Positions 49,774 through 58,826 of a DNA stretch of 64,000 nt are shown here, piece by piece. The DNA comes from JBCCFW01 sp039029535 (lineage in GTDB: Bacteria; Acidobacteriota; JBCCFW01): the NCBI GenBank assembly GCA_039029535.1, contig JBCCFW010000011.1, forward strand, positions 31,719 to 95,718, written 5' to 3'. The number at the start of each line of letters is the position of its first letter. Position 1 is the first letter of the stretch. A model generated the notes under the pieces. It was given only the letters and a program-made list of their open reading frames with translations. It ran no database searches and was not told the origin of the DNA. Both the position numbers and the translations under genes were made by a program.

Positions 49774-52233
49774 TCACCCCACGACGTTGACCAGCTTGCC
49801 GGGCACGACGATGACCTTGCGCGGGTCACGGCCGTCGAGGTGCTTCTTGACCGCGTCGCTGGCGAGCGCGAGCTCCTCGGCCTTCTCCTTGGTCACGTCG
49901 GCAGGGACCTGGATCTTGTCGCGGACCTTGCCGTTGACCTGGACGACGAGCGTGACCTCGTCTTCCGCCGCCGCCTCGGCGTCGACCTCAGGCCAGGACT
50001 GACGATGGACGAAGTCCTCGTTGCCCATCTCGTGCCAGAGCTCGTCGGCCAGGTGCGGCGCGACCGGCGCCAGCATGAGCACGTAGAGCCGGCAGGACTC
50101 GTCCCACTCCGAGGAGCCCACCGCACCGGCGCGGGCCGCGTCGGTCATGTGGTTGAGCAGCTCCATGAGCGAGGAGACCACGGTGTTGAACTGGTACTGC
50201 TCGAAGTTCCGCGTGACGCGCTGAAGAGCCTGGTGCGTCTTGCGACGGAGTTGACGCAGCACGGCGGCGTCGGCCTGCTCCGGCGCGTCGTCCACGCCAC
50301 CGGGGATCAACGAGTACACCCGCTTGAGCCAGCGAGCCGTTCCGTCGATGCCCTTCGAGTTCCAGGGTGCTCCCATGTCCCAGCGCGCGAAGAACATGAG
50401 GAAGGACCGCACCGTGTCCGAGCCGTAGCGCTGGACGAGGTCGTCGGGGGCGATGACATTGCCCTGAGACTTCGACATCTTCTCGCTGTCTTCGCCGAGG
50501 ATCATCCCCTGGTTGCGGAGCTGAGACATGGGCTCATCGCCCTTCACGACACCGGCGTCCCGCAGCGCCTTGTGGAAGAAGCGCGTGTAGATGAGATGCA
50601 TCGTCGCGTGCTCGATGCCCCCGGTGTAGCTGTCCACCGGCATCCAGTAGTCGTACTCCTCCTGATCGAAGGGACCCTGGTCGTGTTCCGGGCTCAGGTA
50701 GCGGAGGTGGTACCAACTGGAGCACATGAACGTGTCCATGGTGTCGGTCTCACGCTCGGCTTCCATCGGGCAGGTCGGGCAGTCCGTCTTCTTCCAGGTC
50801 TCGTGGAGCTTGAGCGGGCTCTCTCCCGTCGGCTTCCACTCGATGTCGTCGGGTAGCGTGATCGGGAGTTGATCTTCGGGGACGGGCACGATGCCGCAGG
50901 AGTCGCAGTAGACGATGGGGATCGGACAACCCCAGTAGCGCTGCCTGGAAATGAGCCAGTCGCGAAGGCGATAGCTGATGGCGCCCTTCCCCGATCCCTT
51001 CTCTTCGATGTAGGCGATGGCCTTGGGAAGAGCCTGATCCGCCGGCGTGCCGGTGAGCTCGCCGGAGTCGACCATCGGACCCTTGACCACGTAGGCCTCA
51101 GTGAGGTCCTCGACGGCCGGCGGCTCTTCGCCCTCGGGAGCGATGACGATGCGGATGGGGATGTCGAACTTCCGCGCGAACTCGAAGTCCCGCGTGTCGT
51201 GAGCCGGCACCGCCATGATCGCGCCCGTGCCGTAGGTCATGAGCACGTAGTCGGCGATCCAGATGGGGATTTTCTCGCCGTTGACTGGATTGATGGCGTG
51301 ACCGCCGGTGAAGACACCGGTCTTCTCCCGATCCGCCGCCTCGCGCTGGATGTCGGTGGCCCGGGTCGCCTCGGCGACGTAGGCCTCGACAGCGTCGCGC
51401 TGCTCATCGCTTGTGAGCTTCTCGACGAGCGGGTGCTCGGGCGCGATCACCATGAAGGTGGCGCCCCAGAGCGTGTCCGGTCGCGTGGTGAAGACGGTGA
51501 GGTCGTCGCCGGCCTCGGTCGTGAAGGTCACCTCCGCACCCTTCGAGCGACCGATCCAGTGATCCTGCAGGGTGAGGACCCGCTGAGGCCAGTCGAACTT
51601 CCCGAAGTCGAGCAGCTCATCGGCGTAGTGCGTGGTCTTGAAGAACCACTGCGTGAGATCACGCTTGACGACTGGCGTGCTGCAGCGCTCGCAAAGCCGA
51701 TCGTCACCGATGCACTGCTCGCGAGCGAGCGTCGTGTTGCACTTCGGGCAGAAGTCGACCGGCGCTCGCTTCCGGTAGGCGAGGTCGTTCTCGACCAGCT
51801 TCAGGAAGAGCCACTGGGTCCAGCGGTAGTACTCGGGATCCGAGGAGACCGCCTCCCGCTTCCAGTCGAACATGTTGCCCATGGAGCGGAGCTGACCCCG
51901 CATCCGCTCGATGTTGGCGTAAGTCCACTTGCCCGGATGGGTGTTGTTCTTGATCGCCGCGTTCTCCGCCGGCAGGCCGAAGGAGTCGAAGCCCATGGGG
52001 TACATGACGTTGTAGCCCCGCATGGACATCCAGCGAGCGCGAGCGTCGGGCGGCACCATCGCGTACCAGTGACCGATGTGAAGGTCACCGGAGGGGTAGG
52101 GAAGCATGGTGAGGGCGTAGTGCTTGGGCTTGTCGTGGTCGATCTCCGCGCGGAAGAGGTCGGCCTCGTTCCAGCGCTCTTGCCACTTGCTCTCGATCGC
52201 CGCAGGGGCGTACTCACCATCTCGCTTCGTCAT
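49774..52233 (-). CDS. leuS: Leucyl-tRNA synthetase
   Basis: 819 residues from the ATG at 52233 (GGGAGG upstream), normal bacterial length. The class I HIGH motif is H52-I-G-H55 in SGDLHIGHW and KMSKS appears as EKMSKSQGN (about 580). The editing (CP1) domain has TFTTRPDTLWGATFMVIAPEHPL and GTGAIMAVPAHD with the threonine-rich pocket. A zinc knuckle is present (CPKCN ... CERC). The C-terminal leucine-specific domain ends PRKVIVVPGKLVNVV. It charges tRNA-Leu. The start overlaps the stop of the dehydrogenase gene by 4 bases, and the membrane hydrolase follows. Confidence 0.98.
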   Translation of the reverse strand: MTKRDGEYAPAAIESKWQERWNEADLFRAEIDHDKPKHYALTMLPYPSGDLHIGHWYAMVPPDARARWMSMRGYNVMYPMGFDSFGLPAENAAIKNNTHPGKWTYANIERMRGQLRSMGNMFDWKREAVSSDPEYYRWTQWLFLKLVENDLAYRKRAPVDFCPKCNTTLAREQCIGDDRLCERCSTPVVKRDLTQWFFKTTHYADELLDFGKFDWPQRVLTLQDHWIGRSKGAEVTFTTEAGDDLTVFTTRPDTLWGATFMVIAPEHPLVEKLTSDEQRDAVEAYVAEATRATDIQREAADREKTGVFTGGHAINPVNGEKIPIWIADYVLMTYGTGAIMAVPAHDTRDFEFARKFDIPIRIVIAPEGEEPPAVEDLTEAYVVKGPMVDSGELTGTPADQALPKAIAYIEEKGSGKGAISYRLRDWLISRQRYWGCPIPIVYCDSCGIVPVPEDQLPITLPDDIEWKPTGESPLKLHETWKKTDCPTCPMEAERETDTMDTFMCSSWYHLRYLSPEHDQGPFDQEEYDYWMPVDSYTGGIEHATMHLIYTRFFHKALRDAGVVKGDEPMSQLRNQGMILGEDSEKMSKSQGNVIAPDDLVQRYGSDTVRSFLMFFARWDMGAPWNSKGIDGTARWLKRVYSLIPGGVDDAPEQADAAVLRQLRRKTHQALQRVTRNFEQYQFNTVVSSLMELLNHMTDAARAGAVGSSEWDESCRLYVLMLAPVAPHLADELWHEMGNEDFVHRQSWPEVDAEAAAEDEVTLVVQVNGKVRDKIQVPADVTKEKAEELALASDAVKKHLDGRDPRKVIVVPGKLVNVVG

Positions 52234-53597
52234 GATCGGTCCTCCCACTCATCATCCAACATGGCCTCGAAGGCCACCCAGGCCTTCGAGCTCTCGGGAC
52301 GGTCGGTCCCACAGCGCGCGAACAGCTCGCGCACGCTGCGCGTGACCAGCCGTCGCGTGTCCTCGTTCACTCGCTCCGCGCTCCACGACTCCGACTGCTC
52401 GTGCGACACCGCGATGACCCCACCGGGGCTCACCAGCGGATCGGGCACGAACACCAGCCGCGTCCCGTCGAAGCACGCGAGCACGTCCTCGCGCTCGTCC
52501 TTGCCCGCGTCGGTGGTCGACACCTGGTCGTTGCCGGCGCCGAGCACGAGCCGCAGGTTCCCGCTGCGCGCGGTGTCGGCCAGCAAGTCGCAGCGTCGTC
52601 GCCCCTCGACCTCACCCGCCAACCAGCGGGAGAGACCGCCGTTGGGCGACACCACCTGAACCTCGGGGTCGGACAAGGCCGCGGTCTCGGTCGCGTGCAC
52701 GCGGCCGGCGTCGTGCAGGGCATGCAGCAGGCCGAGATCGGTCTGCTCGACGGCCCCGCCCATGGAGAGCGTGCCCTCGAAGAGACGATCGACCGAGCCA
52801 CGGTCGTCGTCGAGCTTCGGGTCGTAGACGCTCACCTTCGCCCCGGCGCTGGCCAGGAAGCGGATGACCGGGATGCCGACCTTGCCCGCACCGACCACCA
52901 ACACCGACAAGCCCTTGAGCGGCTGCTCCGGGTCGTTGCCGAGCACGGAGGTCATCTCGCGCGCGGACTGCTCGAGCCCGGCGATGACCCCGGTGGCCGT
53001 GGCTTCGCCGGTGTCGCGCTCGCAGCCGAGCCCGATCGTGTAGCTCGTCGCCCGCTCGATCCACTTGAGCTCGGGCGTGCCGACACCCTGGTCCTTCGAG
53101 CCGAGGTACTCGCCCTTGAGCTCCTCGATGAGCCGCCCGTGAGCGATGAGCCGGAGCGGCGTGAGGTGCTTGCGCTTGTTGGTCTCGAGGTCGAGCTCGG
53201 GATCGAAGGGGGTCAGGATGACGCCCTTGCCGCCCTGCCAGCCGAACAGCTTGATGCTGCGCGTGCGGGCGAAGTCGACGTCTTCTCGGACGAGGGCGTT
53301 CTCGGCCAGGCGGAGGAGCCGGTTCTTGATGAACATCGACTTCGCCAGCTCGCTGGCCTCCTGCCGGAGCTGCTCGGGGGTGCTGGCGCCACCGGAGCGC
53401 GAGCGACCGAGCCAGCGCGTGCCGCCGAGGGCCGGCCAATCCTCGCGCCAGGACTGACGGCAGAGCGCCACGCAGGAGTGGACCCGGTCCTCGCCCTCGC
53501 CACCGACGACCTCGTAAAGATCGATGCTCTCGTCCACGCCCTCGGCCTCACCGCGGCCGACCTGACGGAAGGACAGCTTTCCGGTCGAGATGCTCAT
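52230..53597 (-). CDS. Glu/Leu/Phe/Val dehydrogenase family protein
   Basis: 455 residues from the ATG at 53597 (GAGGA upstream). The catalytic-domain motifs are kept: WQGGKGVILTPF with Lys124, KDQGVGTPEL with Lys168-Asp169, and ERATSYTIGLGC-RDTGEATATGV before the cofactor domain. The Rossmann loop is VVGAGKVG (236-241). Such enzymes deaminate an amino acid to a 2-oxo acid with NAD(P). The length and an acidic N-terminal ~50 residues differ from common glutamate or leucine dehydrogenases, so substrate specificity is open. It opens an operon with leuS, an attractive pairing if the substrate is leucine or a branched-chain amino acid. Confidence 0.88.
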   Translation of the reverse strand: MSISTGKLSFRQVGRGEAEGVDESIDLYEVVGGEGEDRVHSCVALCRQSWREDWPALGGTRWLGRSRSGGASTPEQLRQEASELAKSMFIKNRLLRLAENALVREDVDFARTRSIKLFGWQGGKGVILTPFDPELDLETNKRKHLTPLRLIAHGRLIEELKGEYLGSKDQGVGTPELKWIERATSYTIGLGCERDTGEATATGVIAGLEQSAREMTSVLGNDPEQPLKGLSVLVVGAGKVGIPVIRFLASAGAKVSVYDPKLDDDRGSVDRLFEGTLSMGGAVEQTDLGLLHALHDAGRVHATETAALSDPEVQVVSPNGGLSRWLAGEVEGRRRCDLLADTARSGNLRLVLGAGNDQVSTTDAGKDEREDVLACFDGTRLVFVPDPLVSPGGVIAVSHEQSESWSAERVNEDTRRLVTRSVRELFARCGTDRPESSKAWVAFEAMLDDEWEDRS

Positions 53598-53732
53598 GAC
53601 AGGGTCCTCAGGGGCGATCGGAGGCGGTCTCACGACCGTCGCGACACGCCGTGAATTCCGGCCGAAACGGGGGGTGGAGAGGCCGGAAACGCGCGAGCGC
53701 GGTAGCCTATCAGTGCGATCCGGCCCTCACCA

Positions 53733-53805
53733 GGCGGTCTGAGCCGCCGTCCGCGTCGTCGTTGAATGGGAGGCGACGACCGGTCGTCCCCTCACTGAGG
53801 GGACG
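53733..53805 (+). promoter_or_regulatory. Structured 5' leader of the basic secreted protein gene
   Basis: Three dyads lie in a row before the gene at 53832: GGCGG/CCGCC (53733-53737 with 53744-53748), the palindrome ACGACCGGTCGT (53776-53787), and CGTCCCCTC-ACT-GAGGGGACG (53785-53805). The last is a perfect 9-base stem with a 3-base loop. A TAGCCT hexamer (53703-53708) further upstream may be the -10. The Shine-Dalgarno (GGAAGAG) lies after the last hairpin. No known riboswitch class was recognised. Confidence 0.5.
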
Positions 53806-53831
53806 CCGAGGAACCAGAAAGGAAGAGACCG

Positions 53832-54533
53832 ATGATCACCTCGAGACGACGAGCCGACCGAGCGCACCCGCTGCGGACGATCGCCCTCGTCACCCTGGCC
53901 TCCACCGCCCTGGCCGCCTCGGCGACCACGGCCTCCGCCGGCGGACTGTCCGGCGGAGCACGCGTGACCACCGGAGGCCTCCGCGCGAACGTGACCTACT
54001 GCAACGACGAGTGCGGTCGCGCCCACGTGCACCGCTACAGCAGCAACCGCCGCCGGAGCGACAGCTCCTGCACCAGCCAGCGCCGCTCTCATCGCTATCG
54101 GAACACCAGCTCCTGCGGCACGCAGCAGCGGAGCACGGTCTACCGCACGCACCGGCGCAACGATCGCAGCTGCGATGGATACCGCTCCGGCCGGAGCGGC
54201 AGCGCTCGCCATGGCGTCAGCGCGGGTCTCCACGCCCACCTCGACGACATCGACTTCACCATCCGCTTCTCCAGCGGCAAGCCCTACCGCGACTACGACT
54301 GCGGCTGCCGAATTGGCCACGGCAACCAGGGTCGCGGCCACTACAAGGTCGTCCGCGAGCGCGAGTGGGTGCCCGCCTACAGCGAGCGCGTGTGGGTCGA
54401 GGGCCGTAACGGACGCGGTCGCCAGCGGACCATCCATCACCCGGCCGGCTTCCAGTGGGTCGAGAAGGAGGTCTGGGTGCCCGGAGGCAGCAAGGTCCTC
54501 CGGAGCTGCAAGGGCCACCGCGACCGCTACTGA
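53832..54533 (+). CDS. Small secreted basic protein with His/Arg/Cys-rich repeats
   Basis: 233 residues. A signal peptide (about 12-37, ending TASAGG) precedes a mature protein very rich in Arg, Ser, His and Gly. Several cysteines are scattered (CNDECGRAHVHRYSS, SSCGTQQRS, YDCGCRIGHG). The C-terminal third has the phrase VREREWVPAYSERVWVEG and VEKEVWVPGGSKVL, a WVP-type beta motif seen in small secreted proteins. The basic, histidine-rich make-up could bind nucleic acid, metal or polyanions. Its leader is highly structured. Family not recognised beyond the WVP motif; it stands alone. Confidence 0.7.
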   Translation: MITSRRRADRAHPLRTIALVTLASTALAASATTASAGGLSGGARVTTGGLRANVTYCNDECGRAHVHRYSSNRRRSDSSCTSQRRSHRYRNTSSCGTQQRSTVYRTHRRNDRSCDGYRSGRSGSARHGVSAGLHAHLDDIDFTIRFSSGKPYRDYDCGCRIGHGNQGRGHYKVVREREWVPAYSERVWVEGRNGRGRQRTIHHPAGFQWVEKEVWVPGGSKVLRSCKGHRDRY

Positions 54534-54578
54534 GCCCAACGAGAGTCTTCGTTCAGGTGGAGAGCCCACCGGAACGTC

Positions 54579-54611
54579 ACGCCGCCCCCGTCCACGCGAC
54601 GCGGGCGGCGT
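54579..54611 (+). terminator. GC-rich hairpin after the basic secreted protein gene
   Basis: ACGCCGCCC (54579-54587) and GGGCGGCGT (54603-54611) form a perfect 9-base stem with a 15-base loop, 45 bases after the stop. No U-run follows, so termination is likely but not certain. Confidence 0.45.
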
Positions 54612-54649
54612 CGCTGCGTCAGGGCTCGACCGGACTGGAGAAGGGAGTC

Positions 54650-54874
54650 TCAGGCGCTCTGGATGAAGTCGTCGTCGGCCGAGCGGAACTTGGAGACCAG
54701 CGCACGGCACTCGGCCTCGAAGCGTCGGGTCGCCCGCTGCTCGATCTCGTCGTGAGTCGCCATGGGGTCTTTCTCCCGCTCTTCCCAGGCCAGCGCCATC
54801 AAGCGCTCACTGGCCTCGGCCATCTCGGGACGACCCTGCAACGCTCCCTGCTTGCGTTCACCCTTGGGGTCCAT
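54650..54874 (-). CDS. Small helical protein of unknown function
   Basis: 74 residues. GGGAG lies 8 bases before the ATG. The product is charged and helical (EMAEASERLMALAWEEREKDPMATHDEIEQRATRRF) and ends with an acidic tail. Codon use is normal for the genome. No family recognised. It converges on the basic secreted protein gene across the hairpin at 54579-54611. Confidence 0.65.
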   Translation of the reverse strand: MDPKGERKQGALQGRPEMAEASERLMALAWEEREKDPMATHDEIEQRATRRFEAECRALVSKFRSADDDFIQSA

Positions 54875-55005
54875 CGCTTCGTCTCCCGGCCACGCCTGTC
54901 ACCGCGGCCTGCGACTCGGTGCCTGCACCCCTTCTGAGGCACCGCTCGAAGGATGTTAGCCCGACGACCCTCGAACGCCCAACTCCTTGATTATCTGATG
55001 TTTAG

Positions 55006-55041
55006 AAAAGATGAGGGCTCCACGAAAGGTTCCGAGAGCCC
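55006..55041 (-). terminator. Intrinsic terminator-like hairpin for proC
   Basis: Reading the minus strand after the proC stop, GGGCTC (55041-55036) pairs with GAGCCC (55020-55015). A short T-run (55009-55006) follows after five bases. The stem is only 6 bases, with a 15-base loop, so strength is moderate. Confidence 0.5.
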
Positions 55042-55046
55042 CCGCG

Positions 55047-55853
55047 TCAGCCGAGCTCGCCGGCGCGACGGGTGGCGTTGACCACCGCCTGGATGAGGGC
55101 GACCCGGAGCCCCCCTGCCTCCAGCTCGAGGAGACCGTCGATGGTGCAGCCGGCGGGAGTGGTGACGGCGTCCTTGAGCTTGGCCGGGTGCTCGCCGGTC
55201 TCCAGGGCCAGGCGGGCGGCCCCGAGCATGGTCTGGGCGACGAGCTCGGTGGCGACGTGTCGCGGCAGGCCGACCTTGAGCCCGCCCTCGGCGAGGGCCT
55301 CCAGGACGACGTACATGAAGGCGGGACCGCTGCCGGAGAGCCCCGTGACGGCGTCGAGGTGCTTCTCCTCCAAGACCATGGTCCGCCCCACCGCCTCGAA
55401 GACGGCCCCGGCCAGGGCGAGGTGCTGCTCGGTGGCGGCGGCGCCGGGAGCGAGAACGGTCATCCCGGAGCGGACGAGGCTGGGAGTGTTGGGCATCGTG
55501 CGGACGACGGGCTGGTCGGCCGGCAGGCCCGCCTCGAGATCGGCGAGGGTCACGCCGGCGGCGGTCGAGACGACGATGGCGTCGGGAGGGAGCGCATCGC
55601 GGATGGAGTCGAGCACGCCTGCGATCACCTGAGGCTTCACGGCGAGCAGGACGAGGTCGGCTCCGGCGCAGGCAGCGGCGTTGTCGGTGCCGGTCTTCAC
55701 CGGCAGGTCGTCCTTGCGCTGCAAGGTGGCCTCGGTCCGCGCGGTGGCGGCGAGGGAGCTGGCGGGGAGCGCCTCGGCGTCGAGCAGGCCGCGGACCAGG
55801 CTCTCCCCCAGCTTGCCCAGGCCGATGACGGTGATGGTCTTGTCGTGAAGCAT
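55047..55853 (-). CDS. proC: Pyrroline-5-carboxylate reductase
   Basis: 268 residues from the ATG at 55853 with GGAGGAG upstream. The Rossmann start is TITVIGLGKLGESLVRGLL, followed by VLLAVKPQVI and the proline-biosynthesis signature TGLSGSGPAFMYVVLEALAEGGLKVGLPRHVA. VRTMPNTPSLVRSGMTVL is the substrate-binding part. The enzyme makes L-proline from pyrroline-5-carboxylate with NAD(P)H, in the last step of proline synthesis. It is monocistronic, with a terminator-like hairpin on each side. Confidence 0.97.
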   Translation of the reverse strand: MLHDKTITVIGLGKLGESLVRGLLDAEALPASSLAATARTEATLQRKDDLPVKTGTDNAAACAGADLVLLAVKPQVIAGVLDSIRDALPPDAIVVSTAAGVTLADLEAGLPADQPVVRTMPNTPSLVRSGMTVLAPGAAATEQHLALAGAVFEAVGRTMVLEEKHLDAVTGLSGSGPAFMYVVLEALAEGGLKVGLPRHVATELVAQTMLGAARLALETGEHPAKLKDAVTTPAGCTIDGLLELEAGGLRVALIQAVVNATRRAGELG

Positions 55854-55913
55854 CGGTACACGTCTCCTCCCCGAGACAGTACCCCGGACGACGCGCACGA
55901 TCTGCTCACCGTG

Positions 55914-55956
55914 AAAAGAGAGGCGACCTCGGTAGCTCAGGTCGAGGTCGCCTCTC
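55914..55956 (-). terminator. Intrinsic terminator for the small helical secreted protein
   Basis: On the minus strand GAGAGGCGACCTC (55956-55944) and GAGGTCGCCTCTC (55930-55918) make a perfect 13-base stem with a 13-base loop. TTTT (55917-55914) follows directly. It lies about 100 bases after the stop of the gene at 56058 and before proC, and is the clearest intrinsic terminator in the window. Confidence 0.85.
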
Positions 55957-56057
55957 GGGGCACCGCGTCGCGACCGGGGAGACTGGTGCGGGGAGGGAAG
56001 GCCGCATCAGCGAGGCATGGCGGTCGTGGCGCGTGACCCTTCTGGGTGCACCGGGCG

Positions 56058-56381
56058 CTAGCGAGTCTGGCGGTCGTGCGACTGCTTGACGATGGCGAGC
56101 CGGGCGCGGTCCTGGAGCGCGTCGAGGTTCTTGCGCTCCTTGTACGTGAGCTTGCCGTCGGCGCGGTACTTCGCTTCGAGCTTGGCGATGAAGAGCTGCT
56201 GCTTGCCGAGACGCTTGGCCTCGCGCCAGGTGAGATCACCGGCCTTCAGGTTCTCGAGGATGCGCTCGCTCTGGCGCGCCTGACGTCCGTTCACGCCGGC
56301 CTCGGCAGGCGAGGCTCCCAGCGTGACTCCGAGGAGGCCGAGGGCGAGGATGCTGGTGGTCAGGACGCTGCTCTTGCTCAT
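56058..56381 (-). CDS. Small secreted helical protein (GxLT-E-R repeat type)
   Basis: 107 residues. A signal peptide (MSKSSVLTTSILALGLLGVTLGASPAEA) leads to an ~80-residue helical part with two related units: LKAGDLTWREAKRLGKQQLFIAKLEAKYRADGKLTYKERKNLDALQDRARLAIVKQSHD in order, where KAGDLTWREAKRL and ADGKLTYKERKNL mirror each other. I recognise this pattern from small hypothetical exported proteins of many Gram-negative bacteria; their role is unknown. AGGAGA precedes the ATG. A strong terminator follows the gene. Confidence 0.8.
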   Translation of the reverse strand: MSKSSVLTTSILALGLLGVTLGASPAEAGVNGRQARQSERILENLKAGDLTWREAKRLGKQQLFIAKLEAKYRADGKLTYKERKNLDALQDRARLAIVKQSHDRQTR

Positions 56382-56499
56382 GTCTGTCTCCTTCGTGCGG
56401 GGCTGCTTCGTCCCCCGCGCTCTGAAGACTTCGACGCGAGCAGCGCCGGAAGGGTTGAACGCCCACGTCGCGTGACATGCGTGGGCGATGCGCTCCCAT

Positions 56500-57711
56500 T
56501 CAATACTCGAAGAGGTGCACCTTCCCCCGCAGGTTGCCGGACGCTGCCGGACGGCTGCTGGTCGGTCGGGCCCAGAGGGGGATGAAGTCGTCCTGGGTCA
56601 GGAAGATCACCGACCGCCAGCCGCGGAACTGGCGGAGCGCTCGACCGCAGGCTCGATGCAGGTCTCGGATCTCGCTGGGTGAGCCACCGGTGCGCACGCC
56701 TTGCGGGGGATCGAAGCAGAACACGCCGCGACCGAGCTCCGTGCCCTCACCCACCATGCTGATCACTCGATCAGGATCGAGCTCGCGAAGGTCGGCGTTG
56801 CCCACGGTGATGACGTCGCTCTTCTTGCCGGTGAGACCCGCCACCCGCAGGTTGCCGATCATCGCCTTGACCCGCGCCGGCTCGACGTCGAGCGAGAGGA
56901 TGCGTGGGTCGGAGTCGGGGAAGAGCGGCGGGGCGTGCTCGGGCAGCCCCTTCAGCAGCGACGCCGGCCACGTGAGCTGCGCTGGCGTGCGCACCGCCGT
57001 GGCGAAGGCGAGGTGAGCCGCCTCCATGGGGATGGTGCCGCCGCCCGCCATGGGGTCGACGAAAATCTCCGAGCGAGGATCCCAGCCCGAGAGCAGAACG
57101 AACTGCGCCGCGAGCGTCTCGCGGATGGGAGCCTCGACGACCGCCGCCCGCTGATGACGCAGGTGCCGTGACGGACCACCGAGATCGAGGCTCAGCCAGG
57201 TGCGACGGTCGTTCTCGAGACCGGTCCGTCGCACGAGGAAGCGCAGGTTGGGTTCGTCGGCATCCATGACCGCCCGACGACCACGACGGCGGAAGGCCTC
57301 GAGCAAGGCGTTCTTGACCGCACCGCGGAGCTGGAGCGGACCGGCCTCGAAGTCCTCGACGCGACGGACGTTGACCGAGAGTCGAACCTCACCCCAGGTG
57401 TCGAGACGCTCGTCGCGGCTGAGCAGCTCGACGAGCTGCTCGTGCAAGGGCTCGAGCCGTGAAGCCGGCGACGACGCGATCTCCCAGCCCACCGCCGAGC
57501 AACTCCGGTGATAGCAGGCCGCCACCCACGCCGCTCGGGCGTCGAAGGGGAAGAGCAAGTTGCTGCTCCCCTGTCGACCGGGCTTGCCGAGGTTCAGCTC
57601 GAAGCGAGAGCGACGCGTGAGGGTGGAGTACTCGCGACCCATGGCCCGGTTCGAACCGACCGAACCGGAGAGGCGGAGCAGGTCCTCGCGACGGGCCCGA
57701 GGCTTGCTCAC
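56500..57711 (-). CDS. THUMP-type RNA guanine-N2 methyltransferase-like protein
   Basis: 403 residues. The N-terminal ~170 hold a THUMP-like RNA-binding part. The methyltransferase domain has SLDLGGPSRHLRHQR and APIRETLAAQFVLLSGW, then FVDPMAGGGTIPMEA (SAM-binding motif I, about 217-231) and LDVEPARVKAMIGNLRVAG. The order is that of RlmL/RlmK-type and Trm14-like enzymes. Motif IV is DPPQ (Asp334-Gln337) rather than the usual NPPY or DPPY, so the aromatic residue that stacks on the target base is missing. The GTG start overlaps the protease stop (GTGA). The target is probably rRNA or tRNA; reduced or altered activity is possible. Confidence 0.83.
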   Translation of the reverse strand: MSKPRARREDLLRLSGSVGSNRAMGREYSTLTRRSRFELNLGKPGRQGSSNLLFPFDARAAWVAACYHRSCSAVGWEIASSPASRLEPLHEQLVELLSRDERLDTWGEVRLSVNVRRVEDFEAGPLQLRGAVKNALLEAFRRRGRRAVMDADEPNLRFLVRRTGLENDRRTWLSLDLGGPSRHLRHQRAAVVEAPIRETLAAQFVLLSGWDPRSEIFVDPMAGGGTIPMEAAHLAFATAVRTPAQLTWPASLLKGLPEHAPPLFPDSDPRILSLDVEPARVKAMIGNLRVAGLTGKKSDVITVGNADLRELDPDRVISMVGEGTELGRGVFCFDPPQGVRTGGSPSEIRDLHRACGRALRQFRGWRSVIFLTQDDFIPLWARPTSSRPAASGNLRGKVHLFEY

Positions 57712-58826
57712 GATGCGACCGGTTGCGATGCCTGCACGACCCGCTCGTGGATGTCGCGCAGCGAGAGGATGCGGGGTGGGTCACCTGGCACGAGCAAGCT
57801 GGTCACTCGCGACGACGCCATCCGGTGCAAGGCCTCTTCGATCGACGCCGTCTCCTGCGTGCAGTTGCGACTGGTCAGCGGTCGCGCCAGCTCGCCGAGC
57901 GATCGGCGATCCCAGTCGTCTCGCGGGACGCGCCGCAAGTCGGCCACGGAGACGAGCCCGAGCACGCGGCCCTCGTCACCCACCGGATGACCTCGATGGT
58001 CGTCCTCGTCGGACGCGTGCTCACGAAGGAAGTCGGACACGGGCAAGCCTCGCGGAAGGATCTCGGCTGGTCGCGCCAGCAGCTCGACGGTGAGCCCGTG
58101 CAGGGCCTGTCGAATGACGTGTTGTCGAAGCGGAAGACGTGACGCACGGAACAAGTAGACACCAACCAGGATCCAGAACAGCGCCGCGAAGTCTCCGCGC
58201 ACGGTTCCCACGACACCGTAGAGGAGGAGCGAGAGCGCGAACACGCTGCCGGCATGACAGGCCAGGCGCAGCGCCCGACCGGCGTCGCCCCAGTAGTGCC
58301 AGGCTGCCGCGCGCAGAACCCGGCCACCGTCGAGCGGCAGCCCCGGCACGAGGTTGAACACCGCGAGGCAGGCGTTGAGGGCCGCCAGGATCATGAGGAC
58401 GTGTCCGAGCACGCCCGGTCCGGAGCCGACCGCCACGGCGAACGCGAGTCCACCGAAGAGCAGGGTGAGCAGGCCGTTGGCGACGGGACCGGCCAGGGCG
58501 ATGAGCGCCTCGGCCTTCGGCGTCGCGGGCTCGGCCTCCATCTCGGCCAGGCCTCCGAGGAGGTGCAGGCGGATGGAGCGGATGGGGATTCCGAAGAGCC
58601 GGGCCACCAGGGCATGGGCGAGCTCGTGGAAGAGGATGGACCCGAAGAACGCGACGGCCGTGGCGGCGGCCAGGAGCCAGCGTCCGGCAGCCGACAGGCG
58701 AGGGTCGGCCGGGTCGAGGATCGAGCCGGCGAGGAACCAGGTCATGAGCACGACCATGAGGACCCAGCCGAGGTCCACCTGCAAGGGGATGCCTCGGATC
58801 GTGGTCAGGGTCATGCGGCGCGTCAT
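57708..58826 (-). CDS. Site-2 protease family metallopeptidase with CBS domains
   Basis: 372 residues from the ATG at 58826; an ATG at 58814 is also possible. Six or so membrane helices contain HELAH (His67-Glu68, His71) and NLVPGLPLDGGRV with Asp166, the zinc ligands of M50 site-2 proteases. Two CBS domains (about 255-370, for example LGLVSVADLRRVPRDD) follow and may bind adenine nucleotides. Such proteases cut substrates within the membrane; substrates here are unknown. Its stop overlaps the methyltransferase start. It is divergent from the beta-helix gene, so the 115-base gap holds both promoters. Confidence 0.93.
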   Translation of the reverse strand: MTRRMTLTTIRGIPLQVDLGWVLMVVLMTWFLAGSILDPADPRLSAAGRWLLAAATAVAFFGSILFHELAHALVARLFGIPIRSIRLHLLGGLAEMEAEPATPKAEALIALAGPVANGLLTLLFGGLAFAVAVGSGPGVLGHVLMILAALNACLAVFNLVPGLPLDGGRVLRAAAWHYWGDAGRALRLACHAGSVFALSLLLYGVVGTVRGDFAALFWILVGVYLFRASRLPLRQHVIRQALHGLTVELLARPAEILPRGLPVSDFLREHASDEDDHRGHPVGDEGRVLGLVSVADLRRVPRDDWDRRSLGELARPLTSRNCTQETASIEEALHRMASSRVTSLLVPGDPPRILSLRDIHERVVQASQPVAS

